The notes under the pieces are model-generated. The model had not been told where the DNA came from. It did no database searches and saw only the letters and a program-made list of their open reading frames with translations. The translations under genes were made by a program, and so were the position numbers. This document shows, in pieces, positions 1-11,021 of a DNA stretch of 64,000 nt. This DNA comes from Streptomyces profundus (GTDB lineage Bacteria; Actinomycetota; Actinomycetes; Streptomycetales; Streptomycetaceae): NCBI RefSeq assembly GCF_020740535.1, contig NZ_CP082362.1:124001-188000 (forward strand), written 5' to 3'. Each line of letters starts with the position of its first letter. Within the stretch, counting starts at the first letter, position 1.

Positions 1-1
1 G

Positions 2-268
2 CTCCCCACCGAGACGGTCAGGGACGATTCCAGGGCGCCCGTCCCCCTGACGCTGGCCCCGGGCGAGAGTGCCTGGGCCCAGCTGCGGTGGACGGTGGTG
101 CCCGGCTCGGCCGACCCGGCGGACGGCGGCTGCGGGCCCGAGCCCGCGGCGCTGCGGGTCATACCACCGGACACCTACGACGCGACCCCCGCCGACTGGG
201 AGTTCGGGGCGGTCTGCGGCCCCGGCCGCATCGAGGCCCTGCCCCTGGCCGAGGGCGAGGGCCCCTGA
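2..268 (+). CDS. DUF4232-type secreted protein, C-terminal part
   Basis: Only the last 88 codons are inside the window; the gene runs off the left edge. The reading frame (position 2 onward, stop TGA at 266-268) gives a protein with the pattern PLTLAPGESAWAQLRW, then a cysteine in GGCGPEP and a second in VCGPGR, ending in a short acidic tail. This resembles the C-terminal half of DUF4232 proteins, which are Streptomyces lipoproteins or secreted proteins of unknown role with a conserved disulfide. The export signal cannot be checked because it would lie upstream. The gene converges on the CPBP protease gene. The assignment rests on pattern memory, not a search. Confidence 0.6.
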   Translation, partial: LPTETVRDDSRAPVPLTLAPGESAWAQLRWTVVPGSADPADGGCGPEPAALRVIPPDTYDATPADWEFGAVCGPGRIEALPLAEGEGP

Positions 269-485
269 GCCCGGCCGACGGGCGGTGACGCCGGGACCGG
301 CGGAGAACTCATCGCGCCCGCCTCGACGCGGAGGCGACCGCCGGCTCCGGCCGAAGCGCGACCACCTCTCGGGCCGCACCGCGTGTCTCGCTCGGTCCTT
401 GGCCCGTGCGGTGGGGGCCTGGCCGACCCTGCCGGGACAGCTCCCGGCCGGGCCCCGGCCCCTTGCTCCCACGGGCCGGAGGCCC

Positions 486-1307
486 TCACGCAGTGGGGAG
501 CCAGCCGACGCGGCCGGCCAGCAGCCCGTAGCCGACGAAGGCGACGATGTCGATCAGGGCGTGCGCTACCACGAGCGGCATGACGCGCCCCCACCGCCGG
601 TAGAGCCAGACGAAGATCACGCCCATGGCCACATTGCCGAAGAAGCCACCGATGCCCTGGTAGAGGTGGTAGGTGCCGCGCAGCAGCGCGCTGACCGTCA
701 GCGCGCCCAGTGGGGACCAGCCGAGCTGATCGAGCCGGCGCAGCAGGAAGCCGACCACGATCACCTCCTCCAGCACGGAGTTCTGCACGGCGGAGGCGAT
801 CAGCACCGGGTACTTCCACCAGACGTCGGGGAGCGACTCGGGCACCACGGTCAGATTGGCGCCGGCGGCGTGCGCGCCGAGGTAGAGCGCGAGACCGCTG
901 CCGCCGATGCCGGCCGCCACCACGGCCCCCCAGGCCAGGTCGAACCGGGGCCTGGTGGCGTCGAAGCCGATCAGCCGCATCCCGCCGCCCCGGTAGGCGT
1001 ACTCCCGCAGCAGCAGGTGGGCCACCAGGGCCACGGGCACCAGGGCGGTGCCGATGCTGACGAGTTGCCAGGCCAGATCCAGCCAGGGGCGGTCGGGGGC
1101 GCGCGAGGAGTTGAGGTTGGCCGCGTGGTCGCTCAGCCCGCCGGGGCGGGTGAGCACGCCGGTGAAGCTGACCAGGGCCCGGATCGCGCTGGCCCCCAGC
1201 GACACCCCGAGCACCAGCAGCAGTTCATGACGCAGGGCCCGAGCCGGCAGGGGGTCGGGGCCGCCGTCGAGCCGCCCCTCCTGGCCCCCGTGTCGCGTAA
1301 GCCGCAC
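486..1307 (-). CDS. CPBP-family intramembrane metalloprotease
   Basis: A 273-residue polytopic membrane protein, with several hydrophobic stretches beginning near residue 30 (LLLVLGVSLGAS). It carries the CPBP/CAAX-protease (Abi) motifs: the glutamate pair in NSVLEEVIVVGFLLRRL, a histidine in GTYHLYQGIGG and a third motif in VVAHALIDI. Family members cleave or process membrane substrates; the substrate here is unknown. The start is GTG, preceded by GGAGG at close spacing. It lies 52 bp downstream of the GCS2-family gene on the same strand, so the two may be cotranscribed. Confidence 0.85.
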   Translation of the reverse strand: MRLTRHGGQEGRLDGGPDPLPARALRHELLLVLGVSLGASAIRALVSFTGVLTRPGGLSDHAANLNSSRAPDRPWLDLAWQLVSIGTALVPVALVAHLLLREYAYRGGGMRLIGFDATRPRFDLAWGAVVAAGIGGSGLALYLGAHAAGANLTVVPESLPDVWWKYPVLIASAVQNSVLEEVIVVGFLLRRLDQLGWSPLGALTVSALLRGTYHLYQGIGGFFGNVAMGVIFVWLYRRWGRVMPLVVAHALIDIVAFVGYGLLAGRVGWLPTA

Positions 1308-1359
1308 TCCGCCTCCCGTCCGGCAGCCGCCCGCGCACGCCGCGCACGGCCGATCGCCG

Positions 1360-2847
1360 TCAGGGCCGCGTCGGCCAGTCGTGCACGGGGGTGTCGGTCC
1401 GCGCCAGTTCGCAGTACCGCCGCACGAGGTCCCGCAGGGCCGTCGCCCGGTCCTTTCCGTCGTCCACCAGCTGGTGGTAGGTCCGAGTCTGCCAGCCCGC
1501 TCCGGTGAGCCCGCGCCGGCATCGCCCCTCGATCACCGAGAGATAGCGATCCCGGTCGGCGGGGGCCACCCCCCAGGCGTCAAGACCCGAGGCGGCCAGT
1601 GGCAGCAGGGTGTCGGCGATCAGCTCGGCCGCCGGGCGGGTGGCGGTGCCGCCGGGAGCCGGCCAGGCGAGCCGTGCGCCGATGCCGTGGCGGCAGGCGG
1701 CGCCGAAGTTGGCCTCGGCGTCGGCGAAGGCCAACCGCCGCCAGACCGGCTCAGGATCGTCGGCCAACGCCCGCACCAGTCCGTAGTAGAAGGCGGCGTT
1801 GGCCACGGTGTCCGAGACGGTCGGGCCGGTGGACAGCACGCGGTTCTCGACCCGCAGATGGGGCACGCCGTCGACCACGGCGTAGACCGGGCGGTTCCAG
1901 CGGTAGACCGTGCCGTTGTGCAGCGATAGCTCGCCGAGCGCCGGCACCCCGCCGGCGCGCAGCACGGCCTGCGGATCCTCATCCCCGCTCAGCGGCAGCA
2001 GCGCGGGGAAGTAGCGGATGTTCTCCTCGAAGAGGTCGGTCACCCCCTCTATCCAGCGCTCCCCGAACCACGCACGCGGGCGCACGCCCTGCGCCGCCAT
2101 CTCGGGCGGTCGGGCATCGGTGGCCTGGAGAAAGAACGGGGGGCGCGATTCGTGCCACAGCTCGTGGCCGAAGACGAACGGCGCGTTGGCCCCCACGGCT
2201 ATCTGCGCGGCGGCGGCGACCTGGGCCGCGTTCCAGAGGGGCGCGAAGCGCTCCGGGGTGACCTGGAGATGGAACTGCACGGAGGTGCACGCCGATTCGG
2301 GCGCGATCGACTCGAAGGTGCGCGTAAGCCGCTCGGCACCGCTGATGTCGAGGCTGATGGCCTCGCCCCTGGAGGCCATGATCTGGTCGTTCAGCAGGGT
2401 GTAGCGGTCCCCGTGGGACAGGCTGCCCGGCACCATCTGGTCGGCGGTGATGGTGGGCAGGACGCCGATCATCACCACCTGGGCGCCGAATTCGTCGGCC
2501 ATTCGATCGGCGTACCTGAGCGCGATCCGCAGCTCTTCGGCCATATCCTCGAACACACCGCCGGACAGCTCGCGCGGCGACATATTCAGCTCAATGGTGA
2601 ATTTGCCCAGCTCACTCTGGAAATCCCTGGTCGCCATTCGGCCAAGAACATCCTCGTTGACCATTCGGGGCGACCCGTCGGAATCGGCCAGGGACAGTTC
2701 GACCTCCACCCCGACCCGGTCTCTCGGCCCGTGGAAGCGCTCCTCGCGCAACAACGTCCCCAGGGCGTCGAGACAGCTGAGCAATCTCTCCCTGAAGCGC
2801 CCTCGGGCCGTCAGATCGAACCGGTCGGCCGCGACCTTCTCCCCCAT
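1360..2847 (-). CDS. Glutamate-cysteine ligase family (GCS2) protein
   Basis: A 495-residue soluble protein of the GCS2 (YbdK/EgtA/GshA-like) ATP-grasp superfamily. The signs are GVEVELSL near residue 47, the ELGKFTIELN segment near residue 80, HELWHESR in the middle and the VENRVLSTGPTVSD segment. Family enzymes couple glutamate to an amine such as cysteine. Streptomyces use mycothiol rather than glutathione, so the substrate is open. The start at 2847 is chosen over an upstream ATG because GGAGGAGG sits 7 nt before it. CPBP protease follows 52 bp downstream. Confidence 0.85.
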   Translation of the reverse strand: MGEKVAADRFDLTARGRFRERLLSCLDALGTLLREERFHGPRDRVGVEVELSLADSDGSPRMVNEDVLGRMATRDFQSELGKFTIELNMSPRELSGGVFEDMAEELRIALRYADRMADEFGAQVVMIGVLPTITADQMVPGSLSHGDRYTLLNDQIMASRGEAISLDISGAERLTRTFESIAPESACTSVQFHLQVTPERFAPLWNAAQVAAAAQIAVGANAPFVFGHELWHESRPPFFLQATDARPPEMAAQGVRPRAWFGERWIEGVTDLFEENIRYFPALLPLSGDEDPQAVLRAGGVPALGELSLHNGTVYRWNRPVYAVVDGVPHLRVENRVLSTGPTVSDTVANAAFYYGLVRALADDPEPVWRRLAFADAEANFGAACRHGIGARLAWPAPGGTATRPAAELIADTLLPLAASGLDAWGVAPADRDRYLSVIEGRCRRGLTGAGWQTRTYHQLVDDGKDRATALRDLVRRYCELARTDTPVHDWPTRP

Positions 2848-3119
2848 GGGAGCACCTCCTCCGTCGAGCGATGCGCCCGGGATCCTGCCCACGTCACGCC
2901 CGAGGTAACACCAGGCCGCCAACACGTCCCGCACGGTTACGGCATATTCCAGCGGCATAAAACAGGGCGCTACGCCCCTTTTGGCGGCTTAATTTACCCT
3001 TGCTGAAACACCCCGGTATGGCTAGTGGAAACACAGCACAAACAAGCCTCGTATAAAATCGGGAGCACGGCGTGTCTCCTATCAGAGGCGACCTACTCCA
3101 AAGCGAGAGGCGACCCATC

Positions 3120-3689
3120 ATGCCCCTGCGTAACCCCCAGGCTCCCGAGGCCGTGGCGACCACCATCCGCACCGCTCTGCGTTCGGCCACCGTACCGGCC
3201 CCGAGAAACCTCCGCTTCGACCGAGGCGAGTTGCTGCCCACGCTCCCGCTCCCCGTCCACCGGCTGGAGCGGCTGACCGTCCCGACGGAGCCGCCGTCGG
3301 CGCGGCTGACCGGCTGGCGCTATCTGCTGGCGCGGGACGGCGGCTCCGTGGGCACGGCCGAATGCGAGGTCACACCCGAGGGTTGGGCCTTCTCGCACTT
3401 CGGCGAGGGCCCCTACATCGCCTCCACGGAGCGCGCGCTGCGGCTGGCCGAGGAGCAGCCTCTGGCCTACCAGCCCCGGCTGCTCTCGGTGCCGGAGCTG
3501 TACATGCTCACCCTCTGGCTCCATCCCGACCCGGACGCGGACCCGGCCACGGGCAGCCCCGCGCCGAGCGACCCGCTGATCCCGCTCGCGCCGGCGCCGC
3601 CGGGTATCGCCGCGGAGCGCCTGATCACCGTGGACGCGCTGGTGTCGCTGGTGGCCAACCGGCTCGCCCCCCTGGGCCTCGCCAGCTGA
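3120..3689 (+). CDS. Conserved hypothetical protein, 189 aa
   Basis: I do not recognise a domain. The start at ATG 3120 has GAGAGG upstream at suitable spacing. The protein is soluble, begins with MPLRNPQAPEAV, has a central WRYLLARDGG...GTAECEV strand-rich segment and an IPLAPAPPG linker near the C-terminus. It is divergent from the GCS2 gene, with a 272 bp AT-richer gap (2848-3119) that includes TATAAA at about 3054, a possible -10. It converges on gcvP and a strong hairpin separates the two stops. Codon use is typical of the window, supporting a real gene. Confidence 0.75.
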   Translation: MPLRNPQAPEAVATTIRTALRSATVPAPRNLRFDRGELLPTLPLPVHRLERLTVPTEPPSARLTGWRYLLARDGGSVGTAECEVTPEGWAFSHFGEGPYIASTERALRLAEEQPLAYQPRLLSVPELYMLTLWLHPDPDADPATGSPAPSDPLIPLAPAPPGIAAERLITVDALVSLVANRLAPLGLAS

Positions 3690-3707
3690 CCGGGCCAGGA
3701 GGTTCCG

Positions 3708-3744
3708 CCGGCGCCGGACGCGCTGAACGCGCGCCCGGCGCCGG
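3708..3744. terminator. Hairpin between convergent genes
   Basis: CCGGCGCCGG (3708-3717) is repeated in inverted form at 3735-3744, and inside it ACGCGC/GCGCG arms close on a TGAA loop. It lies exactly between the 189-aa gene stop and the gcvP stop, so it can serve both strands as a bidirectional terminator. There is no U-tract, which is usual for Streptomyces. Confidence 0.7.
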
Positions 3745-3750
3745 ACGGCG

Positions 3751-6642
<2,892 letters not shown>

Positions 6643-6699
6643 CTGTGGAGGCTCCTTGTGGCCGTGGGCGACCTACGGGGCGCCAGGCGGCGGTGCCTG

Positions 6700-6915
6700 A
6701 CTGCCTCCCCCTCTGTCATACGACCTGAGAGCTTCGCCCCGCGCCACCGCGCCCGGGCTTGCACCGTCGGTGAGGACACCCGCGCGGCGACGCCGCGCAC
6801 GCGTCCTGCTTTCCAGAGTGGTTTCGCCCGCGCGGTACGGGTGCCTGAGAGATTCCGGGGAGGATTTGCTCCTTCGGCGCCCGCCGCCCGAGAGGCGGCA
6901 GGACTCTCCCGCGCG
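6700..6915 (-). promoter_or_regulatory. Tandem glycine riboswitch of gcvP
   Basis: Read on the minus strand, the first aptamer (about 6915-6812) starts GGGAGAGTCC and contains GCGCCGAAGGAGCAA, AATCTCTCAGGCA and a closing ACTCTGG. The second (about 6810-6700) contains CACCGACGGTGCAAG, GCTCTCAGGTC and GACAGAGGGGGA. These are the conserved core elements of the two glycine aptamers, with a short linker. The second ends about 58 bp before the gcvP ATG. In this family glycine binding usually switches the cleavage-system genes on. Exact edges are estimated by eye. Confidence 0.95.
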
Positions 6916-6934
6916 AGGTTGCCAACCGCCTTCG

Positions 6935-6963
6935 AGACTACCAGCGGCCGACCCGGCCGCTAA
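6935..6963 (-). promoter_or_regulatory. Candidate gcvP promoter
   Basis: On the minus strand TTAGCG and TAGTCT are separated by 17 bp, and transcription from about 6928 would begin just before the riboswitch. The match to the vegetative consensus is modest; the position is the main support. Confidence 0.4.
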
Positions 6964-7058
6964 GGGGTGGCCGTCGACTGGCCGGGCACCGGTTTGTGCC
7001 CTTGGGTAGAAGCTACAGAGGGCTTGTGCAGCGTCCCGGGCGACCAGCAGGAGGAACC

Positions 7059-7445
7059 GTGCGAACCGATATCGATCCACGCAGTCTGATCGGCCGCAAG
7101 GCGCTGGACCGCCACGGCGACAAGATCGGCACCGTGGACGAGGTGTATCTGGACGACGCGACCGGCGTCCCCGAGTGGGCCGCGGTGCGCACCGGGCTCT
7201 TCACCCGGGACGCCTTCGTGCCGCTGGAGCCCAGCGAGCTGGTCGGCAACGCGCTCCGGGTGCCGTTCGACCGGGCCCTGATCCGCCGCGCCCCGGATCT
7301 GGGCGTGGGCCGTCATCTCTCGCCCGAGCAGGAGCTCCAGCTCTACCGCCACTACGGGCTCGACCTGCCCGAGGAGGCCGCCGGAAGGCCCCCGGGGGAC
7401 GGCGACTTCGGCCGGCTGGCCGGCTCGGAGGACGCGGAGAGCTGA
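7059..7445 (+). CDS. PRC-barrel domain protein
   Basis: A 128-residue protein whose N-terminal two thirds match a PRC-barrel: DPRSLIGRKALDRHGDKIG, then VDEVYLDD, then AAVRTGLF and VPLEPSEL. PRC-barrels occur in RimM, in photosynthetic reaction-centre H subunits and in small stress-linked actinobacterial proteins; the role here is unknown. GTG 7059 is chosen as start because CAGGAGGA lies upstream. The gene is divergent from the gcvP riboswitch and its 3' end overlaps the convergent dinB by 94 bp. Confidence 0.85.
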   Translation: MRTDIDPRSLIGRKALDRHGDKIGTVDEVYLDDATGVPEWAAVRTGLFTRDAFVPLEPSELVGNALRVPFDRALIRRAPDLGVGRHLSPEQELQLYRHYGLDLPEEAAGRPPGDGDFGRLAGSEDAES

Positions 7446-8824
7446 CCGGCCGCCACCTCGGGCACCAGCGGCAGCGGCGTCCCTCGCCGCAGCTCCGCGT
7501 CGTCCACGGCGAAGGTGCGCACCCGACCGGGACGGGTGTCGTCGGGGCGCTCGAAGCGGACGGTGACACGGCCGACGCCGCTGCCCTGCACCCAGCCGGG
7601 GCCGAACCGCTCGTGCGCGACATCGAGGCCGGGCAGCCAACGCCGGTCGGGCTCCTCGCCGGCCGGCGCCGAGGGGCTCCGGTCGACGACCGAGGCGTCC
7701 CCCGGGGTGGGGGGCGGGGCCGGCTCCGCCAGACGGGCGTCCCTCGCGCTCTGGGCGCTCTGGGCGAAGAGGTCCTCCTGGGTGAAGTCGGCCAATCCGC
7801 TGACGCCGACTCCCAGCAGCCTGACCCCCTCGGTGGTGTCGACGCTCTCCAGCAGCCGCTCGGCCGCCTCCTTCACCACCGCGGGGTCGTCCGTGGGGCC
7901 GCGCAGCGTCTCGGAGCGGGTCAGCGTGCTGAAGTCGTAGCGCCGGACCTTGAGCACCACCGTGCGGCCGGAGCGCCCCGCGGCCCGCAGCCGCCCCACA
8001 CAGCGCTCGGCGAGGCGGCTCACCTCGAACCTGATCCGGGCCCGGTCCGTCACATCCACCTCGAAGGTGTCCTCGACCGAGACGGACTTCGTGTCCCGCT
8101 CCGCCACCACCGGGCGGTCGTCGACCCCCAGCGCCATCCGGAAGAGACCGCCGCCGTGGGCCTTCCCCAGCAGCCGCAGCAGCTCCGCCTCGCCGGCCTC
8201 GACCGTCTCCTCGATGGTGTGGATCCCGGCCCGGCGCAGCACCTCGGCGGTGGCCGGGCCGACGCCGGGCAGGGTGCGCACCGGCAGCGGGGCCAGCAGC
8301 TCGCGCTCCGTGCCCGGCTCGATCAGCACCAGCCCGTCGGGCTTGGCGCGCTCCGAGGCGATCTTGGCCAGCATCTTGGCGCCGGCGAGACCGACCGAGC
8401 CGGTGACCCCCGTGACGGCGGCGATCTCGGCGCGCAGCCGCTCCCCGACGGCCAGCGCCTCGGCGGCGGTGGCCGCGCTGGCCCCGGCGGCCAGATCGAC
8501 GAACGCCTCGTCCAGGCTGAGCGGTTCGACCAGCGGGGAGAGCCGGGCCAGCAGCCCCATCACCCGGTCGCTGACCGCGCGATAGACCTCGAACCTGGGC
8601 GTCAGGTAGGCGCCGTGCGGGCACAGCCGGCGCGCCTGCGCCGTGGGCATCGCCGAACGGACCCCGAACCGGCGGGCCTCATAGGAAGCCGTCGCCACGA
8701 CGCCGCGCGGCCCGATGCCGCCGACGATCACCGGCTTCCCGCGCAGGCTCGGCTTGGACGCCTGCTCCACCGAGGCGTAGAAGGCGTCCATATCGAGGTG
8801 CAGGATGGTTGGCTGGCCCCTCAC
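7352..8824 (-). CDS. dinB: DNA polymerase IV (Y-family)
   Basis: A 490-residue translesion polymerase. Catalytic acidic residues are visible in LDMDAF (D11) and in SLDEAF (D105, E106); F15-Y16 form the usual steric-gate segment. A helix-hairpin-helix region (LPGVGPATAEVLRRAGI) and a little-finger domain follow. TQEDLF, towards the C-terminus, fits a sliding-clamp-binding motif. After that the chain continues with a low-complexity Pro/Ala/Ser tail that overlaps the convergent PRC-barrel gene. Streptomyces often carry several Y-family polymerases, so this may be one paralogue. Confidence 0.95.
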   Translation of the reverse strand: MRGQPTILHLDMDAFYASVEQASKPSLRGKPVIVGGIGPRGVVATASYEARRFGVRSAMPTAQARRLCPHGAYLTPRFEVYRAVSDRVMGLLARLSPLVEPLSLDEAFVDLAAGASAATAAEALAVGERLRAEIAAVTGVTGSVGLAGAKMLAKIASERAKPDGLVLIEPGTERELLAPLPVRTLPGVGPATAEVLRRAGIHTIEETVEAGEAELLRLLGKAHGGGLFRMALGVDDRPVVAERDTKSVSVEDTFEVDVTDRARIRFEVSRLAERCVGRLRAAGRSGRTVVLKVRRYDFSTLTRSETLRGPTDDPAVVKEAAERLLESVDTTEGVRLLGVGVSGLADFTQEDLFAQSAQSARDARLAEPAPPPTPGDASVVDRSPSAPAGEEPDRRWLPGLDVAHERFGPGWVQGSGVGRVTVRFERPDDTRPGRVRTFAVDDAELRRGTPLPLVPEVAAGQLSASSEPASRPKSPSPGGLPAASSGRSSP

Positions 8825-8869
8825 CCACCCGATGGTGCCCTATGGCACTGACAGTGCCGGGGTGCGCGC

Positions 8870-9517
8870 TCAGCCGACGCGGTGCCGCCGCCGGGCCAGC
8901 TCGTCCTCGGGGTGCTCGGCCGGCACCTGCTCGCCCGTGTCGACCCGCTCGGCGTGCAGCAGGGCGAGCGCCGCCTCCACATCGCTCCAGACCGCGCCGA
9001 CCGCGATACCGAAGACGCCCCGCCCGCCGCGGAGCAGCTCGGCCAGCTCGTCGGGCGAGGAGCAGCGGTAGACGGCGGCGCCGTCGCTCATCAACGTCAT
9101 CTGGGCCAGCTCGCCCAGCTCGGCGGTGCGCAGCGCCTCGGCGGTGGCACGGATCGCCTGGAGGGAGACGCCGGCGTCCAACAGCCGCTTCACGATCTTC
9201 AGGACGAGCACGTCGCGGAAGCCGTACAGCCGCTGGCCGCCCGCTCCTGGCGCCGGGCGGACGCTGGGCTGGACCAGCCCGGTGCGCGCCCAGTAGTCGA
9301 GCTGGCGGTAGGTGATCCCGGCGGCGGCGCAGGCGCTCGGGCCTCGGTACGCCAACCGCTCGACGGCCGCCCGCCCCTGCGGGGCGAGGGACTGCCGCAG
9401 CCCGGGGCGTGGCGCCGCGCCGGGCCGGGCCGCTCCGCCCCCGACCGCTCTGCTGTCGCCGTTACCTGTCACGCCGGCCTCCGTTCCACATGCCCCGACC
9501 GTGCCTTCGTCACTCAC
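8870..9517 (-). CDS. MerR-family regulator, McdR (Rv1830) type
   Basis: A 215-residue protein with a disordered Gly/Ala-rich N-terminus (about 50 residues) and then a winged-helix MerR domain starting AYRGPSACAAAGITYRQLDYW. This segment closely recalls M. tuberculosis Rv1830 (McdR), a cell-division-linked regulator encoded beside the same nuclease and FHA genes. The C-terminal part (VYRCSSPDELAELL, GVFGIAV, PEDELARRR) also fits that family. It lies between dinB and the bifunctional nuclease gene. No effector-binding domain is apparent. Confidence 0.9.
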   Translation of the reverse strand: MSDEGTVGACGTEAGVTGNGDSRAVGGGAARPGAAPRPGLRQSLAPQGRAAVERLAYRGPSACAAAGITYRQLDYWARTGLVQPSVRPAPGAGGQRLYGFRDVLVLKIVKRLLDAGVSLQAIRATAEALRTAELGELAQMTLMSDGAAVYRCSSPDELAELLRGGRGVFGIAVGAVWSDVEAALALLHAERVDTGEQVPAEHPEDELARRRHRVG

Positions 9518-9615
9518 CGGCTGTCACGATGAGCACGCACACAGCGCTCCTCCCAAGACATGCCCCATTGACGCTAGGGATCCACACTCAGCGCGTCAAC
9601 GATCGCCACGCGCCG

Positions 9616-10089
9616 CTACTGGCTGCTGGTACCGAAGTCCTCTGGGGAGATCTGGTCGAGGAACTCGCGGAACCGCTCCACCTCGTCCTCCTGCTCGTCG
9701 GGAATGATGATCCCGGCGTCGTCGAGCACGGCGTCGCTGCCGTAGATCGGCGTGCCGACCCGCAGCGCGAGCGCTATCGCGTCCGACGGGCGGGCGCTGA
9801 CCTCGACCCCGCTGGCGAAGACCAGCTCGGCGTAGAAGACCCCATCGCGCAGATCGGTGATCCGCACCGCGCTGAGTTCCTGTTCCACCGCTTCGAGAAC
9901 GTTCTTGAAGAGGTCGTGCGTCAGCGGCCTGGCAGGCGTCATCCCCTGCTGGGCGAACGCGATGGCGGTCGCCTCACCAGGCCCGATCCAGATCGGGAGG
10001 TAGCGATCGCCACCGACTTCTCGGAGGAGCACGATGGGCTGGTTATTGGGCATTTCCACCCGTACGCCCACGACATCGAGCTGATTCAC
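9616..10089 (-). CDS. Bifunctional nuclease (BFN/DUF151) family protein
   Basis: A 157-residue protein carrying the BFN (DUF151) fold: MNQLDVVGVRVE, LPIWIGPGEATAIA, TPARPLTHDL and RPSDAIALALRVGTPIY. Plant BFN homologues have RNase and DNase activity; the actinobacterial role is not established. The C-terminal tail is acidic. The start is GTG. Synteny with MerR and FHA genes matches the Rv1827-Rv1830 region of M. tuberculosis. Confidence 0.92.
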   Translation of the reverse strand: MNQLDVVGVRVEMPNNQPIVLLREVGGDRYLPIWIGPGEATAIAFAQQGMTPARPLTHDLFKNVLEAVEQELSAVRITDLRDGVFYAELVFASGVEVSARPSDAIALALRVGTPIYGSDAVLDDAGIIIPDEQEDEVERFREFLDQISPEDFGTSSQ

Positions 10090-10166
10090 ACAGCAACCCT
10101 AGGCCGTGCCCGGGGCATTTGGATAGTCGAGCCCCGTCCCAGCGCGCTCCCCACGCCCGCGCGGCC

Positions 10167-10862
10167 TCAGAATCCCTGCCGCCCGGCGAAGTACACCATG
10201 CGGTACTTCCCGATCTGCACCTCGTCGCCGTTGGCCAGCACCAGGGCGTCGATCTGCTCACGGTTCACATAGGTGCCGTTGAGGCTGCCGACATCGCTGA
10301 CCGTGAACCCGCCGTCCGGGCTGCGCCGGAACTCCACATGGCGGCGGGAGACCGTCACGTCGTCCAGGAAGATGTCGCTCTGCGGGTGCCGACCCGCCGT
10401 GGTGACATCGCTGTCCAACAGGAACCGGCTCCCCGAGTTCGGCCCTCGGCGAACGACCAGCAGCGCCGATCCGGCCGGCAGCGCGTCCACCGCGGCCTGG
10501 GCCTCGGAGGAGAGCACCGGCGTCGGATGCTGCCCGGTGGCCTCGGCCTCGTACGCCTCCAGGCCCGAGATGGAGATCGTCGAGGTGGTCTCGGACGCTC
10601 CCTCGACGCCAGGGCGCAGCGAGGCGCCGCAGTGGGAACAGAAACGGCTGTGCAGCGCGTTGCCGTGGCCGCAGCGACCGCAGGAGGGACCGGCGGAGCC
10701 GGGCCCCTGGTCCGCTATACCGCCTGGGCCCCCGACCTCGTCACGGAACAACGGACGCCCGGACGGCGGCGCTGGCGGCTCGCCTTGCTGGCGGGCGCGG
10801 GCCCCCGCGGCACTGTGGGTACCGCTCTGACGCCTGCCGAACAACCTAGCGAAAAAACTCAC
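10167..10862 (-). CDS. GarA-like FHA protein with an N-terminal zinc ribbon
   Basis: A 231-residue protein. Residues 61-78 carry CGRC and CSHC (C61, C64, C75, C78), a probable zinc ribbon. Residues 91-94 are ETTS, the phospho-acceptor motif of GarA. An FHA domain follows (about 138-222), with GR at 157-158, SRRH near 172 and NGTYVN at 195-200. In mycobacteria GarA is phosphorylated by PknB or PknG and then stops inhibiting 2-oxoglutarate and glutamate enzymes. GTG 10862 is chosen as start because GAGGGG lies 7 nt upstream. Mycobacterial GarA lacks the zinc ribbon. Confidence 0.88.
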   Translation of the reverse strand: MSFFARLFGRRQSGTHSAAGARARQQGEPPAPPSGRPLFRDEVGGPGGIADQGPGSAGPSCGRCGHGNALHSRFCSHCGASLRPGVEGASETTSTISISGLEAYEAEATGQHPTPVLSSEAQAAVDALPAGSALLVVRRGPNSGSRFLLDSDVTTAGRHPQSDIFLDDVTVSRRHVEFRRSPDGGFTVSDVGSLNGTYVNREQIDALVLANGDEVQIGKYRMVYFAGRQGF

Positions 10863-11021
10863 CAGCGATCCCCTCGCACCTAGCCCGGCCCGTGTCGAAC
10901 GAACCGGTCCATTCTCTCTCACCGACCACACACGTCATCCTGACAACGTGAATGGTCTCCCTTCAGTTTCCCTCACTGAGCGGCACGGCGATCCGATAGC
11001 TCCCGTGACGTCGAGGTTCGA

